From: Opitutaceae bacterium
GTDB lineage: Bacteria > Verrucomicrobiota > Verrucomicrobiia > Opitutales > Opitutaceae
Assembly: GCA_016794625.1 (NCBI GenBank)
Contig: JAEUGY010000047.1
Span: 33,757-97,756 of the forward strand
DNA: 64,000 nt
Reading direction: 5' to 3'
Under the pieces are notes generated by a model, which was not told where the DNA came from, searched no databases, and saw nothing but the letters and a program-made list of their open reading frames with translations. Of this stretch, positions 36,353 to 45,321 are shown one piece after another. The number at the start of each line of letters is the position of its first letter. Positions within the stretch are counted from its first letter, which is position 1. The position numbers and the translations under genes were made by a program.

Positions 36353-38572
36353 ATGGTGCGTTTCCACCTCTATTCCCGGTGGGTTTTGGTCTCCTTCGTC
36401 GCGTGGTGCGCGGTGATTGAGCCCGCATTCGACCGCTGGCAGTGGCGACCGGTGGCATCGGGAGAGGTGACGCAGACCGGAAGTTTCGCGCTTCGAGGGG
36501 CGATTCCGGGCGTGGCCTCGGCACCGCCCGGAGAGACGTACTGGAGCTCCTGGGGTGGAAGCGACCAAAACGTGGGCGAGTGGGCCACGGGCGTCTTTCC
36601 CGCGCCGCACCGACTGCGGCTCGGGGTGCGCGGCTACCCGAACTTACCGGGAAACCATCTGCGCTTGGAACACGTTTCGACCGGAGCCTTTCTGCCGCTG
36701 GCGTCGCACAATCCGGGTGAGAGCTGGGAGCAAATGGACGTGACCGTACCGCGCGCCTGGCGGAGAAGCGGGCTCCGGGTGGTGGCAAAGGACGGCGCTG
36801 TCGATTGGGGCGGTTGGCTGGCGGTCCGGCAGATCGAGGCGGCCCGGCTACCGCTGCCCCGGCTGCCACCCATGCTCCCTCGACTGGGGGGACTGCTGGC
36901 AGTGACCGCCCTCCTGGTGATGCTTGCACAGGCGGCGCATCGCGGCGTGGGGCAACGACTCCGACTCCCGGAGCACCTTGCGGTCCCGGTTGCCCTCGGT
37001 GGGGTCGCGATCGCGTCGTTCATGGTGTGGGGAGCGTACCTGGTGGGCCCCTGGTGCGGCCGCACCCTTGCCTGGACGATGTTGGTCGCGGCGTGGGTGA
37101 TGGCGATGTTTCCACGGCCGCGTGACGCGGCCGAGCTTCCTCCGCGCGTTGATGTCTGGGTTCCGCTCCTCCTCGGCCTGCTGGCAGCCGGATTGTACCT
37201 CAGTGCGCTGCTCCTGGTTGCTCCGGCTGCTCCGATTGAGCAGCTCGCGGCGGGACGATTTCCGCACAACCTTCCCGCGGACAATACTATCCCGCACTAT
37301 TTTGCGGACCTGCTGCGACGCGGTGAAGACCCGCGCGTGGGATTTGGCGATTGGCTGAGCAGCGACCGGCCGCCGCTCCAAACCGGCTGGGTGCTCCTGC
37401 TGGCGGCGCCGCTGGCCGAAGCTGGCTGGGAGTTTGTCGACCTGGCGCAGATGGCGGGCCTGCTCTTCCAACTCGCGTGGATTCCGGCCGGCTGGGCCTG
37501 GCTCCGGCACCACGGAGTCGGGCCGGCGCGGACCACGCTGGTGCTGCTGGCGATGGTGCCGACGGCCGTGCTGGCGATCAACTCCCTCTATGTCTGGCCC
37601 AAGCTCGGGGGTGCGGCGTGGATGCTGCTGGCCTCCGTCTTCTGGCTGGCCCGTCCGGGTCCGACCGTCGTGGCGGCGGCGACAGGTGGGCTGGCGGCGG
37701 GACTGGCCTGGCTCTCGCACGGCGGCGTGGCCTTTGCCGGCCTGGCCCTGACCCCGCTGCTCGCCTGGCGTTGGCGTCGCTGCGGACTGCGCCCTTGGGT
37801 GGCGGCCGGCGCGGGATTTCTCGCTCTGGCGCTGCCCTGGAAAGCGTATCAATCATTCTATGACCCACCGGGCTCCCGGCTGCTCAAATGGCACCTGGCC
37901 GGCGTGATTCCGCCCGATGCGCGCGGAGTCGGGGAGACACTGCGCACGGCCTACCGCGAGACCCCAGGTTCGCGGCTGGCGGAGGTGCGATGGATCAACG
38001 TGCGCACGTGGTTCGCCGGGGACTGGCGCGCGCGGCTGTCACCCATCAAACGTTCGCTGACCGTGCGCACCCACGAAGCCACTTTTCTCGCGTTCTCCTT
38101 GGGCCTCTGGCCGCTTGGGTGGGTGGTCGGATGGTTCTGGCGCCGGCCTCGTGCGCACGAACGTTCACTCCTCGATTCCGTCGAGACCGGGGCGCTGTGC
38201 TGGGCGGCGGTCACGGTGGTGGTCTGGACACTCCTGCTCTTTCTACCCGAAGCCGCCCGCAATCACCAGGGGACCTATCTTGTGCAACTGCTGGTGTTTC
38301 TCGGCACCGGTTCCCGGATGGTGCGGGTTGCCCCGGCCTTCTTTCTGAGTCTCCTGCTTGTGAACTGGGTCAACTTTGCGCTCCAGTGGCTGACCGCTCC
38401 TGCGCCGCCGCTCTCACCGCGTTGGGATGGCCTGGCTTTGGCGGCGCTGGCGGGGACGTTCGCTACCCTGGCTTGGGTGGGAGTGTGGGCGTGGAGACAG
38501 CGCGAAGGCGACGCGCGTCCGTTTGAGGGCGTGCAGAGCGTGGACGGCTCCTCCTCCCGGGGCCCGGGTTAG
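36353..38572 (+). CDS. Large polytopic membrane protein, possible GT-C glycosyltransferase
   Basis: A 739-residue protein with one N-terminal helix, a soluble stretch of about 150 residues (a beta-rich region following ASGEVTQTG) and then about ten hydrophobic helices. Between helices lies DNTIPHYFADLLRRGEDPRVGFGDWLSSDRPPLQ, where SSDRPPLQTG resembles the conserved loop of GT39/ArnT-like enzymes. This resemblance is by eye; I would only call it a membrane protein with possible polyprenyl-linked sugar transfer. Divergent from the Tat oxidoreductase. The upstream in-frame extension to 36140 is rejected because it overlaps that gene's start. Confidence 0.75.
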   Translation: MVRFHLYSRWVLVSFVAWCAVIEPAFDRWQWRPVASGEVTQTGSFALRGAIPGVASAPPGETYWSSWGGSDQNVGEWATGVFPAPHRLRLGVRGYPNLPGNHLRLEHVSTGAFLPLASHNPGESWEQMDVTVPRAWRRSGLRVVAKDGAVDWGGWLAVRQIEAARLPLPRLPPMLPRLGGLLAVTALLVMLAQAAHRGVGQRLRLPEHLAVPVALGGVAIASFMVWGAYLVGPWCGRTLAWTMLVAAWVMAMFPRPRDAAELPPRVDVWVPLLLGLLAAGLYLSALLLVAPAAPIEQLAAGRFPHNLPADNTIPHYFADLLRRGEDPRVGFGDWLSSDRPPLQTGWVLLLAAPLAEAGWEFVDLAQMAGLLFQLAWIPAGWAWLRHHGVGPARTTLVLLAMVPTAVLAINSLYVWPKLGGAAWMLLASVFWLARPGPTVVAAATGGLAAGLAWLSHGGVAFAGLALTPLLAWRWRRCGLRPWVAAGAGFLALALPWKAYQSFYDPPGSRLLKWHLAGVIPPDARGVGETLRTAYRETPGSRLAEVRWINVRTWFAGDWRARLSPIKRSLTVRTHEATFLAFSLGLWPLGWVVGWFWRRPRAHERSLLDSVETGALCWAAVTVVVWTLLLFLPEAARNHQGTYLVQLLVFLGTGSRMVRVAPAFFLSLLLVNWVNFALQWLTAPAPPLSPRWDGLALAALAGTFATLAWVGVWAWRQREGDARPFEGVQSVDGSSSRGPG

Positions 38573-40212
38573 GCCACGCGCGCGGCGGCGAAGGGACGGG
38601 ACCGGGCGAGTGCCTGGCAGAGTCCTTCCAAGGTCTCGCGCGAAGGGTCGCCGAGCAGTGAGATCTGAATCCAGTTTCGCGCGACCAGGTGGGCGCTCCC
38701 GGCATTGAGCCAGTAACCCTCGTGCTCCAGCCGGGCGGCCAGCTCGTTGGAGTCGGAACCTGCTGAACGGTCCAGCGCCAAGGTGAGCACCGCGGGGCAG
38801 GCGTGCTCCTCCGGTGCGACGATGCACCAGCCCTGCTCGAGCAGTCGGCGGCGAAGCCAAGTCGCATGATAGCGAATACGTTCATGCCGTGCCGACCCTC
38901 CTTGCCGCAGCGCCGCGGTGAGTGCTCCGACAAGGTTGGACGAGTGCGTGTGCGGCACGCTCTCATGCGCCGCCCAGTGGCCGAGGTCGAGATAGTCGGG
39001 CAGAGCGTCTGGCTGGGGCGCAGGTGTCTCCGCATGGAACACAAGCGCCAGACCCGGATAGGCGCCCAGGCCCTTCCCGCTCGAACTGCTGGCGAGGTGG
39101 ATGCCCCGCAGGTCGACCGGCACGGCGCCGAGGGAACTGACCACGTCCACGCACAGACGCAGGTTCCGCTCCGCGGCGAGCGGCTTGAATTCGTCCAAGG
39201 GATTGAGCAGGCCGGTCGATGTTTCATGGTGCACCCACCAAACCCAGCCACCCGGTGGCAGCCGATGGAGGGCGGCTTCGATTTCCGCCGGGCGAAACGC
39301 CTGGCCCCACGGCACCGTCAGCCGGTCGAAGGCCAAGCCGGCCTGTCGGGCATGGCGGACCAGCCGGTCGCCGAACTCCCCGTTGCTCAGGATCAGGCCG
39401 GTTGTCGGCGGGGTTCGAAGCTGGGCGGCGACGACCGCGTTGGCCAGCGAACCGGAACCGGGGATGACCTGGACCTGGCGCGCCCCTGTCAATGCACAGA
39501 GCTGACGTCGTACGGCAAGCAGCTGCGATTGAAACGCGGCACTGCGATGCGAGATCGCCGGCGCGGCGAGCGCGGCGTCGACCTCGGGCGTGGTCAGCAC
39601 GGGTCCTGGCAGCAGATTGACCGGACGGGATGGCGAGGGGCACGGGGCGGCGGGAAATGTCCGACGCAGAGCCGGGCTCTGGAGGGAGGTGCGCTGAAAG
39701 CCTTCCAGCGTGAGGAACATGGGCTGGTAGGTCGCTCCGGCTGGCCCGACGAGCGGCCCGAACGGAGTGAATCCAAGGTGGGAGTAGAGCTTGAGCTGGC
39801 GGGTGGTGCCGGAGATGACCACGAGGTCGAAACCGGCGTTCAGGCATTCGCGCGCCGTGTATTCAAACAAGGCCACGAAGACCCGGGTCCGGCGGAAGGC
39901 GGGCTCGACCGCCAGGAGCCTCGCCTCGACCGGTTTTCGGTTTCTCGGCAGGTGGGCATCGAGATCGGGCACCTTGGCATCGAGGGAGAAAGGCCGCTGG
40001 CCCCGCACGGCGATCATGCCGACCAGCCGGTCATCATGGATGGCGATGACGTAACGGTTCTCAGCGTGAAAGCGATCCACCAGCCGTCCCTCCGGATTGG
40101 GTGGGTGCTGCGGGATTTCCTCGACGAAGGTCCGGTAGTTGAGGCGGTGAATGGCCTCGAATTCCCAGGCTTCGGTGGCGAGCTTGAAGTGGAGGGAGGT
40201 GGCGGGACGCAT
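38569..40212 (-). CDS. Fusion of GNAT-like acyltransferase and class V PLP-dependent aminotransferase
   Basis: A 547-residue two-domain protein. Residues 1-180 are acyltransferase-like: FEAIHRLNYRTFVEEIPQH, LVDRFHAENRYVIAIHDDRLVGMIAVRG, then RLLAVEPAFRRTRVFVALFEYT and YSHLGFTPFG, resembling N-acyl amino acid synthase/GNAT folds. Residues about 195-547 are a fold-type I class V transaminase with NLLPGPVLTTPEV, the PLP Schiff-base Lys380 in ASSSSGKGLGAYPG, and LCVDVVSSLGAVPVD carrying the PLP-binding Asp. The two halves probably act in sequence on one amino acid-like substrate. Overlaps the preceding gene by four bases, convergent. Substrate unknown. Confidence 0.88.
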   Translation of the reverse strand: MRPATSLHFKLATEAWEFEAIHRLNYRTFVEEIPQHPPNPEGRLVDRFHAENRYVIAIHDDRLVGMIAVRGQRPFSLDAKVPDLDAHLPRNRKPVEARLLAVEPAFRRTRVFVALFEYTARECLNAGFDLVVISGTTRQLKLYSHLGFTPFGPLVGPAGATYQPMFLTLEGFQRTSLQSPALRRTFPAAPCPSPSRPVNLLPGPVLTTPEVDAALAAPAISHRSAAFQSQLLAVRRQLCALTGARQVQVIPGSGSLANAVVAAQLRTPPTTGLILSNGEFGDRLVRHARQAGLAFDRLTVPWGQAFRPAEIEAALHRLPPGGWVWWVHHETSTGLLNPLDEFKPLAAERNLRLCVDVVSSLGAVPVDLRGIHLASSSSGKGLGAYPGLALVFHAETPAPQPDALPDYLDLGHWAAHESVPHTHSSNLVGALTAALRQGGSARHERIRYHATWLRRRLLEQGWCIVAPEEHACPAVLTLALDRSAGSDSNELAARLEHEGYWLNAGSAHLVARNWIQISLLGDPSRETLEGLCQALARSRPFAAARVA

Positions 40213-40230
40213 GCGGGGCGTGGGTGAAAT

Positions 40231-40878
40231 TCAGGCGGGCGATCCCGGGGTCGGGGTGGGGGAGGGCGGCGACGTCGGCGGAGAAGTCCGGCCCAACGTG
40301 GTCATCGTCCGCAGCTCGCGCTGGTGCGGCAGCAGCACGAGCAAAGCGAGCCAGCCGACGAGGGCGGCAAACTCCGGTGGTCGATCGAGGAGCAGGGCGG
40401 CGGCGGGGGCGAGGACGTAGGCAGCCAGTCCGCTGAGCGTGAACCGGCGGGTCGCGGCGAGCAGGACCAGGGCGATGCCGACGAGCACTCCCGCGAGCGC
40501 TAGGTCCAGGGCGAGCAAGGCGCCGCAGGAGGCGGCGACGCCCTTGCCACCGCGAAAACCAAGCGGAGCGGGCCAGTTGTGTCCCGCCACGACCAACAGC
40601 GCCGTCGCCCCGAGGGCGAGCGATTCAAGGCCGAGCCAACGTCCAAACATGACCGCGGCCACGCCCTTGAGCAGGTCGCCGACCAGGGTCGCCACAAAAC
40701 CACCCCGTCCGAGCACGCGACCGACATTGCGAGCGCCGGCGTTGCCGCTGCCCAGCGTACGGATGTCCCGCCCGGTGCGCGCCCGCACAAGCAGGTAACC
40801 CGTGTTCACGCACCCCAGGGTGTAGGCCGCGCCCCAGCCGGCGGCGACGAGGAGCAGAAGGGGTGGAGACGCATTCAT
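40231..40878 (-). CDS. plsY: Glycerol-3-phosphate acyltransferase PlsY
   Basis: Transfers acyl groups from acyl-phosphate to glycerol-3-phosphate in the inner membrane. The 215-residue protein has five helices and PlsY motifs: LGSGNAGARNVGRVLGRGG (motif 1), GHNWPAPLGFRGGKGVAASCG (motif 2) and a C-terminal loop PHQRELRTM. An unusual Pro/Ser/Thr-rich tail of about 18 residues ends it. Start ATG 40878 is chosen by family alignment. It follows aas by 19 bases on the same strand, suggesting an aas-plsY operon. Confidence 0.94.
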   Translation of the reverse strand: MNASPPLLLLVAAGWGAAYTLGCVNTGYLLVRARTGRDIRTLGSGNAGARNVGRVLGRGGFVATLVGDLLKGVAAVMFGRWLGLESLALGATALLVVAGHNWPAPLGFRGGKGVAASCGALLALDLALAGVLVGIALVLLAATRRFTLSGLAAYVLAPAAALLLDRPPEFAALVGWLALLVLLPHQRELRTMTTLGRTSPPTSPPSPTPTPGSPA

Positions 40879-40897
40879 TGTATCCAATAAGCGGTTT

Positions 40898-43024
40898 TTA
40901 GGTCGCGGCGGCCAGCTGCTTTTCAAGCTCCCGGTAGTCGGTCTTTCCGGTGCCCAGCTTGGGGATGGAGGCGACCACCTTGATTTCGCGGGGCATGGCG
41001 AGATTGGGCAGTCCCTTGGCGCGCAGGGCGCCGCGCACTTCGTCGAGGGTCAGTCGGGCCTCGTTGGTCACGGCGATGAGTTTCTCGCCCTTGTCCTCGT
41101 CGGGGCGCGAGACGACCGCGACCTGACACCGCAGGCCGTGCTGCGGAAAGGCGCCGCCAAGGGCGTCCTCGACGGCGGTCAGACTGATCATCTCGCCGCT
41201 GATCTTGGCAAACCGCTTCAGGCGCCCCTGGATCTTGATGAAGCGCTGATCGTCGACCGTGACGATATCGCCCGTGTCGTACCAGCCTTCGAGCGCCTTG
41301 AATTTGGCGTCGGCGTCGGGATTGAGGTAGCCCTTCATCACATTCGGACCCCGCACGAACAGACGTCCGCCCGCGGGCACCCCTTCGATCGGTTCCAGCC
41401 GGTAGTCCATGCCTGGCATGAGCCGGCCGGCGGAGCCGTGGCGCGGGGCGAGCGGAGTGTTCACGCTGATGACCGGGCTGCATTCGGTGGCGCCGTAGCC
41501 CTCGAGGATGCGGATGCCGAACCGCTGGGCCCAGAGCGCGGAGGTGGCTTCCTGGATTTTTTCCGCGCCGGCGAACAGGTAGCGCAGCGATCGGAAATCG
41601 TAGGCGTGGGCGCGACGGGCGTAGAGATTGAGAAAGGTATTGGTCGCCAGCAGCACCGTGCTGTTCTGCAGGTAGGCCACCATCGGCACGATGCGGTAGT
41701 GGAGCGGAGAAGGATACAGAAACGTGGAGAAGCCCCGCAGCAGGGGCAGCAGAAGCCCGGCGGTCAGGCCGAAGCTGTGGAAGAGCGGCAGGGCGTTGAA
41801 CATCCGGTCGGTGTCCTGCAGGTCGCTGATCGCGAGCAACTGGCCGACGTTGGCAAGCAGGTTGGCGTGGCTCAGTTCGACGCCCTTCGGGACGCCTTCC
41901 GAACCGCTGGTGAACAATACGACGGCGGTTGCCTGCGGATCCGAGACCGGAGAGCGGGGCAGACGGATCAACCGCAGCAGTGCGGCGGTGCGCGCAGCGG
42001 TGCCGAGGGAGGCCCGGACGTCCTCGAGATAGACCAGCGTGAGGCCGGCTTCGACCAGCGGCTCGACCTTGAGTCGCGCCTTTTCGATGAAGGCCCGCGA
42101 GGTCAGAATATGGGTCAGTCCGGCGAGCCGGGCGCAGGCCAGCATGATGGCGGGTCCGGTCGTGAAGTTGAGAATGGCAGGCACCTTGCCCAGCGACCAA
42201 AGGGCGTAGAGCGTCACCGGCACGGAGTTGACATTCGGCAGGAGCACACCGACGCGCAGCGAGTCACGGGGAAGCAGCGACGCGAACCGCCGGCTGAGCA
42301 GGGCCGCGCCCAGGGTCAGGCGACGGTAGGTCAGGCTGCTCGTGATGTCTTCGAGGACCACGTGGCCCGGGCGCAGGGCGGCCGTGGTGCGGATCGCCTC
42401 GGCCAGCGTGCGCGGACCCATCGCCAGCTCGGTGGCAAAGTGCTGCTCGATCATGCGGTCGCGGACCCACTCGGTCAGTCGGTCGCGCGCCTCGGCCGTG
42501 CTGGTACCCTCGATTTTTGGGGGTGTCAGCACGGGGCTGAAGTGCACGGAGACCCGCGGAAACCAGCGCTTGTCGTCGCGATTGCGCGAGAAGGGCAGCC
42601 GGTGGGCGCCGCGCAGGTAGGCGGTGATGACCCGGGCGCCGGTCTTGTGGAGGAGAAAGCCCGTGCCGTCGAAGAGCTTCATGAGCGAGCCCGTGTCGGA
42701 GATCCGGCCCTCGGGAAACAGGACCAGCCGCCCGCCGCCCTGCAGGTACTCCGCCATGTGTTTGGCGGCGTAGGGGGAGAGTGGATCGATGGGAAACGTC
42801 CGCCGGTTGTCCATGATCCAGCGATGCAGGGGCGAGGCCTTGGCAGTGGTGGAGGAGGTGACAAAACGCCAGTCGCCCTCCAGGTAGGCGCCGAGAAACA
42901 GCCAGTCGAACCACGAGACGTGGTTCGGAAGCAGCAGGACGGGCCCGGGGGTGGAGAGGACCTCGGTTCCGTGGGCGCGGAACCGAAACAGGAGCCGCAG
43001 CAGAAGACGGAGAAAAAGGAGCAT
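40898..43024 (-). CDS. aas: Aas-like bifunctional acyltransferase/acyl-ACP synthetase
   Basis: A 708-residue fusion without the N-terminal MFS domain of some homologues. Residues 1-190 are a PlsC-type acyltransferase with NHVSWFDW (the HxxxxD catalytic motif) and LFPEGRISDTG. Residues about 210-708 are an AMP-binding synthetase: VVLFTSGSEGVPKGVELSHANLL, GYGATECSPVISVN, GWYDTGDIVTVDD and GKTDYRELEKQL. In E. coli it reacylates lysophosphatidylethanolamine and activates acyl-ACP. ATG 43024 starts the transmembrane-like MLLFLRLLLRLLFRF; the in-frame 43111 start is less likely. Confidence 0.93.
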   Translation of the reverse strand: MLLFLRLLLRLLFRFRAHGTEVLSTPGPVLLLPNHVSWFDWLFLGAYLEGDWRFVTSSTTAKASPLHRWIMDNRRTFPIDPLSPYAAKHMAEYLQGGGRLVLFPEGRISDTGSLMKLFDGTGFLLHKTGARVITAYLRGAHRLPFSRNRDDKRWFPRVSVHFSPVLTPPKIEGTSTAEARDRLTEWVRDRMIEQHFATELAMGPRTLAEAIRTTAALRPGHVVLEDITSSLTYRRLTLGAALLSRRFASLLPRDSLRVGVLLPNVNSVPVTLYALWSLGKVPAILNFTTGPAIMLACARLAGLTHILTSRAFIEKARLKVEPLVEAGLTLVYLEDVRASLGTAARTAALLRLIRLPRSPVSDPQATAVVLFTSGSEGVPKGVELSHANLLANVGQLLAISDLQDTDRMFNALPLFHSFGLTAGLLLPLLRGFSTFLYPSPLHYRIVPMVAYLQNSTVLLATNTFLNLYARRAHAYDFRSLRYLFAGAEKIQEATSALWAQRFGIRILEGYGATECSPVISVNTPLAPRHGSAGRLMPGMDYRLEPIEGVPAGGRLFVRGPNVMKGYLNPDADAKFKALEGWYDTGDIVTVDDQRFIKIQGRLKRFAKISGEMISLTAVEDALGGAFPQHGLRCQVAVVSRPDEDKGEKLIAVTNEARLTLDEVRGALRAKGLPNLAMPREIKVVASIPKLGTGKTDYRELEKQLAAAT

Positions 43025-43058
43025 GGTGACGTGGGAGCGGGTGCGAACGGCCGGATTC

Positions 43059-43064
43059 AGTATA
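43059..43064 (-). promoter_or_regulatory. Candidate -10 element (TATACT) for aas-plsY
   Basis: A near-consensus -10 hexamer, TATACT on the minus strand, lies about 35 bases before the aas ATG in an AT-richer stretch. No good -35 is seen at 16-18 bases. Confidence 0.35.
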
Positions 43065-43203
43065 GCGGAAAACGAACGAAAGTGATTATTGAAAATCTTG
43101 ATGGGGCTCATTCCGAGAGTCGATTCCCTAACCGGTCCGGGCCGCGACGGGTGGGCGATGGATTGCCATGCGCCCGGGCCTGGGTGAGAGTGGAGGCTTG
43201 GCG

Positions 43204-44091
43204 ATGAATCTCCACCACTTAGAGCTCTTCTATTACGTGGCGCGTCATGGTGGCATCAGCGCCGCCGTCCGTCAGATGCCCTACGGTGTGCAGCAGCCGG
43301 CGGTGAGCAGTCAGCTGCGCCTGCTGGAGGAAGACCTCGGTGTGACGCTCTTTGCGCGCCAGCCCTTCGCGCTGACGGAGGAAGGACGCCAGCTCTGGGA
43401 GTTTGTGCAGCCCTTTTTTGATCGGCTCGGACCCATGCGCGACCAGCTTCGTCACGCCGCAGCCCCGCAATTGCGCATCGGCGCCTCGGAGGTGGTCCTG
43501 CGCAACCACCTTCCCCGGGTCATGCAGCAAGTGAAACGATCGCATCCCGAATTGCGACTCACGTTGCGCTCCGGACTGCAGCCGGAACTGGAGGCTGCCT
43601 TGCGGAGCCGGGAGATCGATCTTGCCGTGGTGCCCCTGCGCGGACGACTGCCGGCCCAGGTGCGCGGCCGGAAACTGCTGTCGCTCCCGCTGGTGCTTCT
43701 GGTGCCGAAGGCGATGCGGCTGAGTTCCGCGGCGGAGCTATGGACCCGGGGCCGGCCCCGGGAGGCGCTGATCAGCCTCCCGGCGACCGAAACCATCTGC
43801 CGGAATTTTCAAAAGGGACTGAAGCACCGGGGCGTCGAGTGGAGCGCGAGTGTCGAAGTGACCTCCATGGGACTGATCACGCGGTATGTGGCGGATGGTT
43901 ACGGCGTGGGGCTCAGCCTGGTTGAGCCCGAACTCGTGCGACATCCGAAGGTGCGCGTGCTGCCGTTGGAGGGATTCGACGAGGTGGAGGTGATGGCCCT
44001 CTGGCCCGGCCGGGCGAGTCCCCTTGTCCAGGTGGTGCTCGACGAGATGGACCGGTATGTGGCCCGGCACTGGCCGCCGGCGGGCGGATGA
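43204..44091 (+). CDS. LysR-family transcriptional regulator
   Basis: A 295-residue LysR protein starting at ATG 43204, the family's N-terminus (MNLHHLELFYYVARHGGISAAVRQM); an in-frame start at 43168 adds 12 residues of no family similarity. The HTH covers residues 5-60 (PYGVQQPAVSSQLRLLEEDLG, LFARQPF); residues 90-290 form the effector domain with LRIGASEVVLRNHLP and GYGVGLSLVEPEL. It is divergent from aas-plsY across about 180 bases and could control them, but this is inference. Confidence 0.92.
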   Translation: MNLHHLELFYYVARHGGISAAVRQMPYGVQQPAVSSQLRLLEEDLGVTLFARQPFALTEEGRQLWEFVQPFFDRLGPMRDQLRHAAAPQLRIGASEVVLRNHLPRVMQQVKRSHPELRLTLRSGLQPELEAALRSREIDLAVVPLRGRLPAQVRGRKLLSLPLVLLVPKAMRLSSAAELWTRGRPREALISLPATETICRNFQKGLKHRGVEWSASVEVTSMGLITRYVADGYGVGLSLVEPELVRHPKVRVLPLEGFDEVEVMALWPGRASPLVQVVLDEMDRYVARHWPPAGG

Positions 44092-44120
44092 AGACAGGCC
44101 CGAGGCGGTGGCGTCCCTGA

Positions 44121-45170
44121 TTAACGCGCCACGCGGTTGTCGGTCTTGATGAGGTGAACCACCTGGCCCTCGGTTTTCTTGGCGGCGGCGTATTCCCGGC
44201 CGAGGCGGTTGTTGGCGCGGTCGCGTTCGCTTTCGCGGGTGGAGTTGGAGGAGCCGATTTCGTGCGCCTCGGTGACTTCTTCCGCAAAGGTGGGACCATA
44301 GGTGCGCGCCAGCCAGTAGCTCCAGAGCACGTGGCGGGTCGGGTCCTCGCGGTAGGCGGAATCGAGGGAAGCGAGCCGCCGGGCGTTCCGTTCGGCGTAG
44401 TCCTTGATGCGCAGGAGCACGGGAGCCTTGACCGGATGGCGGGCGATCAGGTCCTTTTCCGCGGGGGTCAGGGGCCGGTAGTAGCGGCCGGAGAGCACGT
44501 CGAGGTCGGACCGGTTGATGCGCAGCTGAGACTGGCCGTTCTGATGGAGGGTCTCGATTCTCACGGTCATCGGGACGCCTCGGAGGCGAAAATGAAGACG
44601 CGCGGAAAGGGTGATCGGACGGGAGGAGGAACCCTCCTGGAAGAAGTGCCGCAGGGCTTCGATTTCAGACTTGGCCACGCCGCGAAGGTCGGACGAGAGC
44701 GCGATGTCGGGAATGACGACGCGGCCGTTGTCGATCCGGTCGAGCGGCACGTCGAGATCGTCCTCCCCGAACGGGACATCTTCCGGGGCGGAAAGGCTGA
44801 CGGCGGCATCGATGCGAATGCCGTCGATTTCGAGCTCGGCTCGCAGCGGCCATACTCCCCTCAGCCGGGCGGTCACGGCGACGGCGCGAACACGCACCGG
44901 CTTCGGTTGCGGCTGGCGCCGGCTCGGAGGGGGAAGCGCCTCGGCGGCGATCGGCGACCAGCGGAGCGTCGCCCAAGGAACGACCTCGGCCTGGGTGAAC
45001 TCGACCCGCCGCAGTTCGCCTCCGCCGCGACGGCTCGCCTCGATCAACGTCGGCAGCCGCGCCCGAGTCAGACGGGCGACCCACGCGCCGCCCGCCAGGT
45101 AGAGGACCGCCACGCCGGCCGCCGCGACAAGCCCGGCGACGAGGAGGAGGAGAGGCCAGCGGCGACGCAT
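44121..45170 (-). CDS. Membrane-anchored protein of unknown function
   Basis: A 349-residue protein with one N-terminal helix (WPLLLLVAGLVAAAGVAVLYLAGG) and a large extracytoplasmic part rich in beta strands and Arg. A bipartite outer-membrane-assembly-like pattern (ARLPTLIEASRRGG, LRAELEIDGIRIDAAVSL) loosely resembles AsmA-type repeats, while residues 230-349 are helical and charged (YRPLTPAEKDLIARHPVKAP, WSYWLARTYGPTFAEEVTEAHE). I recognise no named family. Start ATG 45170. Downstream neighbour of the LysR gene, convergent. Confidence 0.75.
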   Translation of the reverse strand: MRRRWPLLLLVAGLVAAAGVAVLYLAGGAWVARLTRARLPTLIEASRRGGGELRRVEFTQAEVVPWATLRWSPIAAEALPPPSRRQPQPKPVRVRAVAVTARLRGVWPLRAELEIDGIRIDAAVSLSAPEDVPFGEDDLDVPLDRIDNGRVVIPDIALSSDLRGVAKSEIEALRHFFQEGSSSRPITLSARLHFRLRGVPMTVRIETLHQNGQSQLRINRSDLDVLSGRYYRPLTPAEKDLIARHPVKAPVLLRIKDYAERNARRLASLDSAYREDPTRHVLWSYWLARTYGPTFAEEVTEAHEIGSSNSTRESERDRANNRLGREYAAAKKTEGQVVHLIKTDNRVAR

Positions 45171-45321
45171 GGCGGAGCAGAAAGCCCGACGATCCGCCGG
45201 CCGTCAATGGCCCGAGTCGACGCCGCCAGCAGCCGGCCATCCCCAGAGCGGGCTCCCCCGGCCAGTGTCATCTGCGGGATGACACTTGGCTCGGGGCGGA
45301 GGCACGGGGGGCGGTCTGGGA

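Noticed and set aside
41138..43207. A 689-codon plus-strand frame opposite aas
   Set aside because: Antisense to the acyltransferase/synthetase gene, with no motif of its own.
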